Positions 25,991 to 34,451 of a stretch of DNA of 44,735 nt are shown piece by piece; within the stretch, counting starts at the first letter, position 1, and the number at the start of each line of letters is the position of its first letter. Source of the stretch: Erysipelotrichaceae bacterium 7770_A6 (GTDB lineage: Bacteria; Bacillota_I; Bacilli_A; Erysipelotrichales; Erysipelotrichaceae); assembly GCA_014610835.1 (NCBI GenBank), contig QQXM01000053.1:1-44735 (forward strand). Reading direction: 5' to 3'. Position numbers and translations under genes: made by a program. Below the pieces are notes generated by a model that had not been told where the DNA came from, searched no databases, and saw only the letters and a program-made list of their open reading frames with translations.

Positions 25991-27099
25991 TTCTTGTATT
26001 AGTAATTGCCTGCGGTGTTCTAGCATTTCAGGTTCCAAAGATTACAAGTGAAGCAAAACTGAAAGATCTTGGATATTCCAAAGAAGCAATCAAATACATT
26101 CAAAAAGCTGACTATGCATCTGATATCATTCAAAATCAGTATTATTCTAAATACATGGAGCAATGTATTCTAGATGGTTCTTTACAGGAAGAATACCTGC
26201 CACTCTATGCCGCAATCAAAACAGATCGTACATTAACAGATACAGATTTTCTTCTATACAATCGTTTGATGGATAAAGGATATGAAGTCGATCAGTTACA
26301 GAATCTGTTTAACAATCTGACATTCATTGAATTAACACCACTTCTGGTATTTGATTATCAATGGGGTGAAAATCCATATATCCAGGATTGCAAGAATAAC
26401 CGTGATCATAATAGTGAATCTTCATTTTCATTAAGTGATTCATACTATCAATTATATAAGCTTCAAAAAGAAATCCCTTCTCCACACGATACATCAGTTC
26501 TAGTAAACAGCACCTATGGTCTAACAAGTGATTTTGTACCAGACAATATTGTAGATATCAGTACACAATATGCCGTCAGTGGCGTACAGCTTGTACAAGA
26601 ATGCGCAGATGCATTTATTGCATTCGCTCAGGCATCTCAAGAGGCAGGTCATTACTTCTTCGCTACTGTTGGATATCGTGAATATGCAATTCAGGAAAGT
26701 GCCTACAACAGTTTTCTAGCAAGAATGTCCCAGTCAGAAGCTGATAAAAACAGTATTCGTCCAGGTCACTCAGAACACCAGACAGGTCTAGCAGTGAATG
26801 TAGCCGCAACATACGAAACAAGCGTTGCATTTTCAGAAACAGAAACATACAAATGGATGGTTGAGAATTGTACATCCTACGGATTCATTCAAAGATACGC
26901 CAATGAAAAATCATCCATCACTGGTGTAAAAGATGAGCTTGAACATTTCCGCTATGTCGGAAAAGAGCTCGCAAAAAAGATTACAGAATCCCATTTAACA
27001 TATGATGAATACTATATGTTATATCTAGCAGACTGGGATGAAAAAAGCTGTATTCCATCAAAAAAGATCTTAAAGAACATACCTGACTATGTTCAATAA
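25939..27099 (+). CDS. VanY-like D,D-carboxypeptidase family protein, altered metal site
   Basis: A membrane-anchored protein (helix at about 13-31 after a very basic start) with a VanY-type zinc peptidase domain in the last 170 residues. Family members trim the terminal D-Ala of peptidoglycan precursors outside the cell. The motif reads SEHQTGLAVN: His280 is kept, but the usual Asp ligand is Asn287. The second motif is E333-L-E-H336 in place of the usual E-P-W-H, so the general-base Glu and the last His ligand remain. The middle region (about 35-200) is not recognisable beyond helices. Activity may be changed or lost. It starts within the pseudouridine synthase gene, with GAGG upstream. Confidence 0.85.
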   Translation: MPKKHRRKRHIRKSLLVVLVLVIACGVLAFQVPKITSEAKLKDLGYSKEAIKYIQKADYASDIIQNQYYSKYMEQCILDGSLQEEYLPLYAAIKTDRTLTDTDFLLYNRLMDKGYEVDQLQNLFNNLTFIELTPLLVFDYQWGENPYIQDCKNNRDHNSESSFSLSDSYYQLYKLQKEIPSPHDTSVLVNSTYGLTSDFVPDNIVDISTQYAVSGVQLVQECADAFIAFAQASQEAGHYFFATVGYREYAIQESAYNSFLARMSQSEADKNSIRPGHSEHQTGLAVNVAATYETSVAFSETETYKWMVENCTSYGFIQRYANEKSSITGVKDELEHFRYVGKELAKKITESHLTYDEYYMLYLADWDEKSCIPSKKILKNIPDYVQ

Positions 27100-27108
27100 G
27101 GTCTTTTT
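27061..27108 (+). terminator. Terminator of the methyltransferase-rluA-vanY-like operon
   Basis: A long two-part stem (AAAAAGATCTTA with TAAGGTCTTTTT outside; GAACATA with TATGTTC inside) ends in a run of seven T. It overlaps the last codons and the stop of the VanY-like gene. The bases from here to 27302 hold no gene or signal I can support. Confidence 0.88.
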
Positions 27109-27302
27109 TTCAGCAGCATCAACATGTGTAAATCTAATGAAGTTTTCAAAAAAGAACCACAGAAAACACTATTATCAATGAATCAAAAAATATTTTGCAT
27201 CTAATAATTGATTTCTTCAATATTGTTGACATGAAGAAGGATGATCTTTTCATTTATTCAATTTCTTGAAATCATCATTTTGCTTATAGTACCCAGATTT
27301 AA

Positions 27303-27334
27303 CAAAAAAAACACCTCAACCATTGGCTGAAGTG
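27303..27334 (-). terminator. Terminator of the alcohol dehydrogenase gene
   Basis: CACTTCAGCC and GGTTGAGGTG on the minus strand form a 10-base-pair stem with two G-U pairs and a 3-base loop, followed by eight or more T. It begins about 11 bases after the dehydrogenase stop. Confidence 0.85.
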
Positions 27335-27344
27335 CTTATAAGAA

Positions 27345-28490
27345 TTACATTAATTGACGGAACATTTCAAGAACTTGTTCTTTTGTAGCTTCTCTTGGGT
27401 TGCCAGGATAGCATGCATCATGTAATGCATCGATAGATAACTGTTCAAGATCTTCTTCCTTGATTCTATCATTCTTAGGGTTGATACCTACATCACTAGA
27501 CAACTGCTTCACTGCATTGATTGCTGCATCTCTATATTCTTCCTGAGACATTGCATCAACGCCTTCAACACCCATAGCACGAGCAATTTCTCTGTACTTT
27601 TCGCCTGTGTAGTCTCTATTGAATTCCATAGAAATTGGAAGTAAAGAAGCACAGGCAACACCATGAGGTGTGTCATAGTAAGCACTTAATGTATGTGCCA
27701 TTGCATGGTCAATACCAAGACCAACGTTAGAGAAGCCCATACCTGCAATGTACTGACCAAGAGCCATACCTTCTCTGCCTTCTTTTTCATTAGCAACTGC
27801 ACTTCTTAAATACTTAGAAATTAAACGGATAGCTTCCAGGTGGAACATATCTGTCATTTCCCATGCGCCCTTTGTTGTGTAGCCTTCAATAGCATGAGTC
27901 AATGCATCCATGCCAGTAGCAGCTGTTAAGCCCTTAGGCATAGAAGACATCATTTCAGGATCAACTACTGCAACGATAGGCATGTCGTGTGTATCTACAC
28001 ATACGAACTTTCTCTTCTTTTCAATATCTGTAATAACATAGTTGATTGTTACTTCAGCAGCTGTACCAGCTGTTGTAGGAACAGCAATGATAGGAACACA
28101 TGGGTTCTTTGTTGGAGCAACACCTTCTAATGATCTAACATCCTCAAATTCTGGGTTTGTAATGATAATACCAATTGCCTTAGATGTATCCATACTGGAT
28201 CCACCACCAATCGCAACAATAACATCAGCACCGCTGTTCTTGAATGCTTCTACACCAGTCTGTACGTTTTCAATTGTTGGGTTTGGTTTAATGTTACTGT
28301 AAAGTTTCCAAGGAATATTTTCCTTATCCAGAATATCTGTAACCTTTCCTGTAACACCGAACTTCACGAGATCTGGGTCAGAAGCAACAAATGCCTTCTT
28401 GAATCCATGTGCCTTGATTTCTGTAGCGATTTCGTTGATTGCACCTGCACCATGATAAGATGTAGGATTTAATGAGATTTTGTTTGCCAT
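27345..28490 (-). CDS. Iron-containing alcohol dehydrogenase (FucO-like)
   Basis: Group III, metal-dependent, NAD(P)-linked alcohol dehydrogenase. The nucleotide-binding GGGSSMD motif, the PTTAGTAAEVT segment, and the metal ligands in GMDALTHAIE (Asp and His), GIDHAMAH and DTPHGVA are present. The 381-residue length is typical of lactaldehyde reductase FucO and of 1,3-propanediol or butanol dehydrogenases, and the substrate cannot be decided. In a fermenting anaerobe it could reduce an aldehyde to regenerate NAD. It is a single-gene unit bounded by terminators on both sides, with GGAG before the start. Confidence 0.9.
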   Translation of the reverse strand: MANKISLNPTSYHGAGAINEIATEIKAHGFKKAFVASDPDLVKFGVTGKVTDILDKENIPWKLYSNIKPNPTIENVQTGVEAFKNSGADVIVAIGGGSSMDTSKAIGIIITNPEFEDVRSLEGVAPTKNPCVPIIAVPTTAGTAAEVTINYVITDIEKKRKFVCVDTHDMPIVAVVDPEMMSSMPKGLTAATGMDALTHAIEGYTTKGAWEMTDMFHLEAIRLISKYLRSAVANEKEGREGMALGQYIAGMGFSNVGLGIDHAMAHTLSAYYDTPHGVACASLLPISMEFNRDYTGEKYREIARAMGVEGVDAMSQEEYRDAAINAVKQLSSDVGINPKNDRIKEEDLEQLSIDALHDACYPGNPREATKEQVLEMFRQLM

Positions 28491-28533
28491 TTTGTAAACA
28501 CTCCTTTATATGCTTTCAGTTTAAATCTTGTGA

Positions 28534-28571
28534 AAACAAAAACAAGTTACACCTTCGCAAAAGTGTAACTT
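28534..28571 (-). terminator. Terminator of the peptidase-RidA-SagB-like operon
   Basis: AAGTTACAC and GTGTAACTT form a 9-base-pair stem with a 10-base loop, followed on the minus strand by GTTTTTGTTTT. It lies seven bases after the SagB-like stop and separates that operon from the alcohol dehydrogenase. Confidence 0.85.
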
Positions 28572-28577
28572 AATAAC

Positions 28578-29399
28578 TTATAATCCTTGTTCATTCACAA
28601 AAGCATAGAAGTCTTTTTCCTGCTGTGCATCATTTTTGGATACTGTTCCAACAGGCATTGCATACATGATAAATTCTTCTTCTCCATCAAGACCAAAAGC
28701 TTCATCGCTTACTTTACCATTGACAGCACCGATCGCACATCCACCAAGTCCAATACTTGTACATGCAAGATACAGATTTTCAGTAATATGACCAGCATCA
28801 CACATAACCATACGGTGTGCATAGATACCATATCTCCACTCTGCACGATAACATACAAAACTGTAATAAAATACAACATTTGCTTTACAAGCCCAGTCTT
28901 GTTTCTGCAAAGAAACAGAAATAAAGTCATGCAGATCATTATCTTCTTTTAACATTTCAATCTGATGATGCATTGGAAGATAATGATAATAACCATCTTT
29001 CAAGCCATCCACATTCTGAATGACCATATAACATTCAAATTCATGTCTTGCACCACCACAAGGAACTGTTCTAAGCGTTGCATAAGATTTGCCACGAATT
29101 TCCTTTACACCCTGTGTACACCATAACAAATATGACAATTCCAATAATGACATTTTCTGTTGTGTATATACACGATGTGATTGTCTTGTATTAATCACAT
29201 GCAGGAAATCATTATCAATTGTTAAATGTTCAAAGTCAGTTGGCAAAGCAATGATATTAGATGTCATTGCTTCCTTGACTAAAGGTGGCTGTGGTTTTTT
29301 CAGATCCTGATCTGACTGATAGTCCGTTTCTTCTTCAATCAGAGGTTTCAAAGAGTTTCTGCCTTCTCGCATTCTTCTTTCAATTTCTTCTTGATTCAT
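28578..29399 (-). CDS. SagB/nitroreductase-type flavoprotein
   Basis: An FMN-dependent oxidoreductase of the nitroreductase fold. The core starts with NTRQSHRVYTQQ and continues with LLELSYLLWCTQG, typical of the SagB-type dehydrogenase subgroup. The C-terminal half holds HMxHITENLYLACTSIGLGG-like features and the VGTV strand. SagB enzymes oxidise azolines in modified peptides, while others in this subgroup act on small molecules. No precursor peptide or cyclodehydratase gene is near, so a bacteriocin role is unlikely. It is the last gene of the peptidase operon, overlapping ridA by four bases. A redox step on a peptide-derived amino acid is my inference. Confidence 0.8.
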   Translation of the reverse strand: MNQEEIERRMREGRNSLKPLIEEETDYQSDQDLKKPQPPLVKEAMTSNIIALPTDFEHLTIDNDFLHVINTRQSHRVYTQQKMSLLELSYLLWCTQGVKEIRGKSYATLRTVPCGGARHEFECYMVIQNVDGLKDGYYHYLPMHHQIEMLKEDNDLHDFISVSLQKQDWACKANVVFYYSFVCYRAEWRYGIYAHRMVMCDAGHITENLYLACTSIGLGGCAIGAVNGKVSDEAFGLDGEEEFIMYAMPVGTVSKNDAQQEKDFYAFVNEQGL

Positions 29400-29764
29400 A
29401 GTTCTGCCACTGCTTCAATTTCACAAAGCAGTCCCTTTGGCAAAGTCTTCACAGCGACACAGCTTCTTGCTGGTTTAGATGTAAAATACTTTGCATATAC
29501 TTCATTAAATGCCGCAAAATCAGCCATATCACTTAAGAAGCAAGTTGTTTTGATTACTCTAGAAGCATCACACCCCGCTTCACTCAAAATAGCCATAACA
29601 TTTTTACAAGACCATTCAGCCTGTGCCTGAATACCTTCAGGAGCTTCCCCGTTGCCTGGATCTACGCCCAGCTGTCCAGATGTGATCACAAATCCATTTG
29701 CGATATATCCTTGTGCATAAGGACCAATAGCGGCAGGCGCATTTTTTGTTACGATTTCTTTCAT
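29396..29764 (-). CDS. ridA: RidA-family enamine/imine deaminase
   Basis: Hydrolyses reactive enamine or imine intermediates to ketoacids and ammonia. A typical trimeric RidA chain of 122 residues, with IGPYAQGYIANGFVITSGQLG at the front, the substrate-binding Arg in the PARSCVAV segment and the terminal CEIEAVAEL. I use the Met at 29764, because GAGG is nine bases upstream of it but only three bases from the Met at 29770. It is placed between an M24 peptidase and a flavoenzyme, so it may clear imines made during amino-acid breakdown in this operon. Confidence 0.93.
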   Translation of the reverse strand: MKEIVTKNAPAAIGPYAQGYIANGFVITSGQLGVDPGNGEAPEGIQAQAEWSCKNVMAILSEAGCDASRVIKTTCFLSDMADFAAFNEVYAKYFTSKPARSCVAVKTLPKGLLCEIEAVAEL

Positions 29765-29775
29765 TTTCATTTACC

Positions 29776-31128
29776 TCATTTGATTAAGTGGAAATTTGTC
29801 TGTCTTCCTGCTAAGAAGTATTTCTTTCCATCTCTTAACATGATATCAGATTCCATACTGAAGATTTGCTTTTTCCCAAAGAATTCTACCGCAGCATTCA
29901 ATTCCAGAGAATAGCATGTCGCATCATGAATGATATAGTCACCTTCATGTTCTACACCATCCTGATGATCCCATAGTCCAATCGTTGGCCCAGCAGCATG
30001 TCCATCAAAACCAAGCGGATGAGAATAGATGCATGGTTCGATTCCTTGTTTCAGTGCTTCTTCTCTTGCTTCTTTCAAGACTGCATTGCCACTTTTTCCA
30101 GCTTCAAATTTATCAAGTGTAATATCCTGCAGACGATTGACTGTAGCCATAGCATTTTTCAATTCCTGTGGCGCATCCACTTCTCCATTCTTTAAGATAT
30201 ATGCCATCTCTTGTGTATCTGTACAAAGACCCAGATAGCGAAAACCAATATCACAATGTAATACGTCTCCAGGCTGAATGATATCTTCTCCTTCAATATC
30301 TGCATCTTTTCGAATAATAGAAGTTTCAAAATCAAACCATGGATCCAGCCCAAGACTTCTTGCTTTTTCCATCATCCAGAATCTCACATCATCATTTGTT
30401 GTGACGCCAGGATGGATTACTTTAGAAGAATATGCTTCTTTGATCAATGCATGCGCCATCTGTACGATACCATTGTATGCATTCATTTCTTCATCAATTC
30501 TTGTTTCCAGCCACCCAATACAAAGCGGTTCTGCAGAAACAACTTTATTACGATCTTCTTCATATAAAGCATTCATTACTTTTAAATACAGACTATGTGA
30601 CAAACCATCTGCATACGCGTCGTGTTCTGAATAATCCAAGCCAATTTTCTCTGGCTGCAGTTCATGAATCACTCTGCCTAGACATTCCCATTGCGTTTCT
30701 GGTGTTTCACTCACTTTTACACCTTTTTTATTTTCCAGGAAATATTTATCATTTCCCCATACCGCATCCTTCGGATTCAGCCAGCAAGGTGTATAAAGAC
30801 GGGCAATATCCGGTACAGGATGTGTTAAAGAAAATCTTTCTACACTGCCATCTTCCTTCAAATGCATAATTAAGATTGTCAATCTTCTCGCAGACATCAT
30901 CAACGCTGGCGATAATGTATGGAATACAGGATCCTCATTATGTTCATTATTACAGATGATCCATGTATCAATACCACTTCTTTGCATAATCATTGGCAGT
31001 ACTGTATCCAGTCTTTTTACAAGCCAGCGATCAATGATTTCACATTGTTTCCGATACGATACAACCTTTTCTTTTAATGTATCAAAAGAAGGAATATCCA
31101 TTAAAAAATCTTCGTTTGATATGTTCAT
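29776..31128 (-). CDS. M24-family metallopeptidase (Xaa-Pro peptidase-like)
   Basis: Pita-bread-fold dinuclear metallopeptidase with an N-terminal creatinase-type domain (about 20-200) and a catalytic domain after it. Visible ligand segments are CDIGFRYLGLCTDTQ (two Asp), SHPLGFDGHAAGP (His), SLELNAAV (Glu) and a Glu near the C-terminus in SMESDI. At 450 residues it is longer than a simple methionine aminopeptidase. Members cut Xaa-Pro dipeptides or act as aminopeptidases; the exact specificity is not readable. Its start overlaps the M29 gene by four bases (ATGA), and ridA follows after 11 bases. Confidence 0.88.
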   Translation of the reverse strand: MNISNEDFLMDIPSFDTLKEKVVSYRKQCEIIDRWLVKRLDTVLPMIMQRSGIDTWIICNNEHNEDPVFHTLSPALMMSARRLTILIMHLKEDGSVERFSLTHPVPDIARLYTPCWLNPKDAVWGNDKYFLENKKGVKVSETPETQWECLGRVIHELQPEKIGLDYSEHDAYADGLSHSLYLKVMNALYEEDRNKVVSAEPLCIGWLETRIDEEMNAYNGIVQMAHALIKEAYSSKVIHPGVTTNDDVRFWMMEKARSLGLDPWFDFETSIIRKDADIEGEDIIQPGDVLHCDIGFRYLGLCTDTQEMAYILKNGEVDAPQELKNAMATVNRLQDITLDKFEAGKSGNAVLKEAREEALKQGIEPCIYSHPLGFDGHAAGPTIGLWDHQDGVEHEGDYIIHDATCYSLELNAAVEFFGKKQIFSMESDIMLRDGKKYFLAGRQTNFHLIK

Positions 31129-32363
31129 AGTACAAAATCTCCATCATCCATAATAACAACTGTTTTTCCATCATGTGTAATGCCTTCCACATGATAATGT
31201 TCTGTACCAACCATAAAATCATGATGGCAGCTCGCAACATTCACACCATGTTTTAATAGCTCTTCTTCATCCATATCTGTTCCATTTTGAATATTTGTAG
31301 GAAAACTAGAACCAAACGCCAAATGAGAAGCTGCATTTTCATCAATCAAGCCATTATAGAATAATCTTCCAATCTTATTGATTGGAGATTTCTTAGAAAC
31401 AAGTGCAATTTCACCAAGTCTTCTGCTGCGATCATCATGAAACAAAGCATCTTTCAAAAACTCAACATTTTCTTTTGCACCACAATCAACAGCTATTCCA
31501 TTTTCAAAGCGAATCCAGAAATCTTTCACAAGCTTTCCATTGATCATCAATGGTTTAGAAGCATATGCAATTCCATCCACATGATTGCGATGCGGATCCG
31601 TAAAGATTTCTTCTGTTGGCATATTCGCAATATATTTTGCTTTCACTTTAGCTTCACCCATATCTGCAGCAGAACACCAGATATGATTTTCAACAAGCTG
31701 CACTGTTAGATCAGTACCAAGTTCACTTGTTAAATGCAGAGATTGAAACTGATATTGATTCAATACATCACCAACTTTTCTAAGACGATCACAATGATCA
31801 TCCCACGCTTTCAAAGGATCATCCTGATCAATGCGCATCATGCATGCAATATCTTTTTCAAGCTGTGCCATTGCATCACTTTCACTCATTTCAGGATAGA
31901 CAGTATTTGCCCACTCCTGCGTTGGATAGGCTGTACCTGTCCATTGCAGCGTACCATCATGAATATATTTTCGAACGACATTTCTCACTTCATTTCCAGC
32001 ATAGGCAAGTGCCATAGCATTTTCATCGCTGACGCCTTCCATCAAGCCAGGATATGTACCCATCAAACCAATCTGCACACAATCATTTCTCAAAAAATAA
32101 TCCAGTTCTTCTTTTTCAAAATCATATACAACAGAACATTGATCCTGAGACAAATATTTCCCACGCAATTTCTTGATTACAGGATCAGAAATAGAAACAT
32201 GCACATCCTTCGCACCCTTCAACAATGCTTTTTCACAAATGATACGTGCAAGAGGCAATGTATCAATACAGCACTGCAAAAGCAGATACTGTCCTTTTTG
32301 AATGTTTACACCCTTTTCAATTAAAACATCCGCATATTTTTCTAATAATTCTTTAGAATACAT
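31125..32363 (-). CDS. M29-family aminopeptidase
   Basis: Intracellular broad-specificity metal aminopeptidase of the AmpS/AmpT type. The N-terminal half is the usual alpha/beta domain; the C-terminal half holds the metal-binding segments NMPTEEIFTDPHRNHVDG (Glu), SHLAFGSSFP (His), SCHHDFMVGT (His and Asp) and the closing DGDFVL. The 412-residue length is normal. It begins one base after the guanylate-kinase-like gene, with AAGGA upstream. It would act on peptides brought in by the Opp system encoded just upstream. Confidence 0.93.
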   Translation of the reverse strand: MYSKELLEKYADVLIEKGVNIQKGQYLLLQCCIDTLPLARIICEKALLKGAKDVHVSISDPVIKKLRGKYLSQDQCSVVYDFEKEELDYFLRNDCVQIGLMGTYPGLMEGVSDENAMALAYAGNEVRNVVRKYIHDGTLQWTGTAYPTQEWANTVYPEMSESDAMAQLEKDIACMMRIDQDDPLKAWDDHCDRLRKVGDVLNQYQFQSLHLTSELGTDLTVQLVENHIWCSAADMGEAKVKAKYIANMPTEEIFTDPHRNHVDGIAYASKPLMINGKLVKDFWIRFENGIAVDCGAKENVEFLKDALFHDDRSRRLGEIALVSKKSPINKIGRLFYNGLIDENAASHLAFGSSFPTNIQNGTDMDEEELLKHGVNVASCHHDFMVGTEHYHVEGITHDGKTVVIMDDGDFVL

Positions 32364-32364
32364 A

Positions 32365-32937
32365 TCAGGAATCCTTATGTAATTCTTTCAAGATCATATC
32401 TTTCACTGCCTGATATGTCTTATCCGCATCTTCACTCTTCACAACATTCTGGAATAATGGAGCCAGTTCCATATCCATTTTTGCCTTATTGATACGACGC
32501 GTTGCACTTGCCTCATCATCCTGATAGATTTCATGAATTGTACTCTCTAATTCATCAATGGATGCTGGAGTAATAAAGATTGCAAGTGCCTCAGGCAATT
32601 CCAGCTTGATTGGTCCAACACCTTGCGCTTCTACTGTAATCAGCACATTTTTTCCAGTATCTCTTAAAAATTCCACCTGATTTTTAGGTGTTCCATAATA
32701 CCAGCCATTAAATTCTGTATATTCAAGAAGATTATGATCTTTTACTGCCTGTGCAAAAGATGCAAAATCTACAAAATAGTAATCTTTTCCATCCACTTCA
32801 TTTTCTTTTTTAGGACGTGTTGTTAAAGAAACAGAATATACCAGATCCAAATCAGGATCATTTAACAAACGATTTGTCAGGTCATGTTTTCCTACAGAAC
32901 ACGCACCACTCAAAATTACAACTAAACCTTTTTTCAT
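32365..32937 (-). CDS. Guanylate-kinase-like protein with degenerate ATP site
   Basis: The 190-residue fold is that of guanylate kinase. The GMP side is kept: SVSLTTR (35-41), EVDGKDYYF (47-55), Glu72 and Tyr81 in YYGTP. The ATP side is not. The P-loop reads GACSVGKH (11-18) followed by Asp19, so the Ser/Thr that normally follows the GK and binds Mg is missing. The Arg-rich lid is replaced by an acidic stretch (HEIYQDDEASATRR), and the usual DID motif is TVE (101-103). This could be a pseudokinase that binds GMP or a protein partner, as MAGUK guanylate-kinase domains do, or a divergent kinase of other specificity. It lies inside a peptidase operon, 4 bases after pepD and one base before the M29 gene, which is an odd place for gmk. 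Confidence 0.8.
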   Translation of the reverse strand: MKKGLVVILSGACSVGKHDLTNRLLNDPDLDLVYSVSLTTRPKKENEVDGKDYYFVDFASFAQAVKDHNLLEYTEFNGWYYGTPKNQVEFLRDTGKNVLITVEAQGVGPIKLELPEALAIFITPASIDELESTIHEIYQDDEASATRRINKAKMDMELAPLFQNVVKSEDADKTYQAVKDMILKELHKDS

Positions 32938-32941
32938 ATTC

Positions 32942-34393
32942 TTACGCCTTCTTATCTACATTTGCAATAATTGTTGTTAATAATGTATACGCTCTATCAA
33001 AGCTAGCTAAATCAAGAAATTCATCTGGTGTATGACAGCCATGAGAAACCGGTCCACATGTAATAATGTCCATACCACCATCCACCTGTGTAAATACAGC
33101 ACATTCTAATCCACCATGTCCTGCATTCTCTTGCAGCTGTTTTCCATCATACAAAGAAGCAAATACCTTCTTGAATGTTTCTCTCATCTTTGAATTTGGA
33201 TCATAGTTCCACGCTGGATATCTTGCCATTGTTTCTACGTTTCCACCTGTATAGGAAGCTAAACACTTGATATGATCCACATCATCATCAATTGCTTCTT
33301 CTAATGCACTGCGAATGGAAGAATTACAGATGACATCTGTACCTTCTGTTTTTACAATCCCTAAGTTCAAGCTTGTTAATGTCAATCCTTCAATCGCCAT
33401 CGAACGATGCTGGAAACCATTATCTAAGAGATACAGATAATCAATGACATGCTTCGTGCTTGTCTGATCCATGCATTCATTACACGTTTTTACACTTTCA
33501 AATACTGTTTGAAAGCCAGGATCAGAATGTTCAAATTCCACAGAGATTTTTTCTGTTTTCTCTTTCACGAGATCTTTCAAATAATCTGCATCATTCTCAG
33601 AAGCGAATACCGCAACAGATTCTCTAGGGATGGCATTGTCTTTCGCACCACCATTGAATGACACTAAAGAAACATCCACACCATCATTCATCATTTCTTT
33701 TAAGATTCTCGCAACAAGCTTATTCGCATTCCCTTTTTCTTTATGGATTTCACCACCAGAATGACCACCAGATAATCCAGTCACCTTCAATTGATAACAA
33801 GGATTACTTTGCTTCTTGAATATGCAGGCAATTGTATTCACTGCCTGGATTCCACCTGCAGAAGAAATTCCCGTTACAACTTCTCCACCGCCATCTAATG
33901 AAATCATACGATGAGAATGCAGAAGAGATTTATCCATTGCCAAAGCTCCACAAAGACCAACTTCTTCCTGCACGGTAAAAACACATTCCAGTGGTGGATG
34001 CTTCAAAGAATCATCCGCTAGAATTGCAAGCATCTGCGCAACACCCATGCCATCATCAGCACCAAGTGTTGTACCTTTTGCACGCAGTCTTCCCTCTTCA
34101 TCCACATAGGTTTCAATTGGCTGTGTCTCAAAATCAAAATCCAGTCCCGCAACAGCTTCACAAACCATATCTAAGTGCCCCTGCAGCATCACAGGATCAT
34201 AATCATGATAACCATCAGATGCATCTTTATAGATCACCACATTCCACATAGCATCCTGTACATATCTCAAATGATGTTCTTTCGCAAAAGAAACAACATA
34301 ATCACTGATTGCCTTTTCATGATAGGAACCATGAGGAATCTTACAAATTTCATTAAAGTAATAACAATACGGTTTTGTTAAATCAAATTCCAT
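32942..34393 (-). CDS. pepD: Aminoacyl-histidine dipeptidase (M20C, PepD-like)
   Basis: Cytoplasmic dinuclear zinc dipeptidase that cuts carnosine-type and many other dipeptides. The metal and catalytic motifs LQGHLDMVCE (His, Asp), LGADDGMG, VFTVQEEVGLCGA (Glu-Glu), GLSGGHSGG and GHGGLECAVF occur in order over 483 residues. I use ATG 34391-34393, which has AAGGGG at a good distance; the frame is open to 34432. It is the first gene after oppA (58 bases, with a hairpin between) and starts a closely spaced run of six genes, so imported peptides probably meet it first. Confidence 0.94.
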   Translation of the reverse strand: MEFDLTKPYCYYFNEICKIPHGSYHEKAISDYVVSFAKEHHLRYVQDAMWNVVIYKDASDGYHDYDPVMLQGHLDMVCEAVAGLDFDFETQPIETYVDEEGRLRAKGTTLGADDGMGVAQMLAILADDSLKHPPLECVFTVQEEVGLCGALAMDKSLLHSHRMISLDGGGEVVTGISSAGGIQAVNTIACIFKKQSNPCYQLKVTGLSGGHSGGEIHKEKGNANKLVARILKEMMNDGVDVSLVSFNGGAKDNAIPRESVAVFASENDADYLKDLVKEKTEKISVEFEHSDPGFQTVFESVKTCNECMDQTSTKHVIDYLYLLDNGFQHRSMAIEGLTLTSLNLGIVKTEGTDVICNSSIRSALEEAIDDDVDHIKCLASYTGGNVETMARYPAWNYDPNSKMRETFKKVFASLYDGKQLQENAGHGGLECAVFTQVDGGMDIITCGPVSHGCHTPDEFLDLASFDRAYTLLTTIIANVDKKA

Positions 34394-34417
34394 AAACATT
34401 TCCCCTTCTATGAGAAT

Positions 34418-34443
34418 AACCAGGCTCCACATGAAGCCTGGTT
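34418..34443 (-). terminator. Hairpin between oppA and pepD, probably partial terminator
   Basis: AACCAGGCT and AGCCTGGTT form a perfect 9-base-pair stem with an 8-base loop. Only TTATTCTC follows on the minus strand, so termination should be incomplete. It may stabilise the oppA end of the message and let some transcripts run into pepD. Confidence 0.7.
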
Positions 34444-34451
34444 AATATCAA

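Noticed and set aside
27190-27260. A second FNR-like site (TTGA-N5-TCAA near 27208) in the intergenic region
   Set aside because: The half-sites and spacing do not match TTGAT-N4-ATCAA, and no gene starts downstream of it.
28578-29399. A thiazole/oxazole-modified peptide (bacteriocin) cluster based on the SagB-like gene
   Set aside because: No precursor peptide, cyclodehydratase (SagC/SagD) or export genes are nearby; the neighbours are peptidases and RidA.
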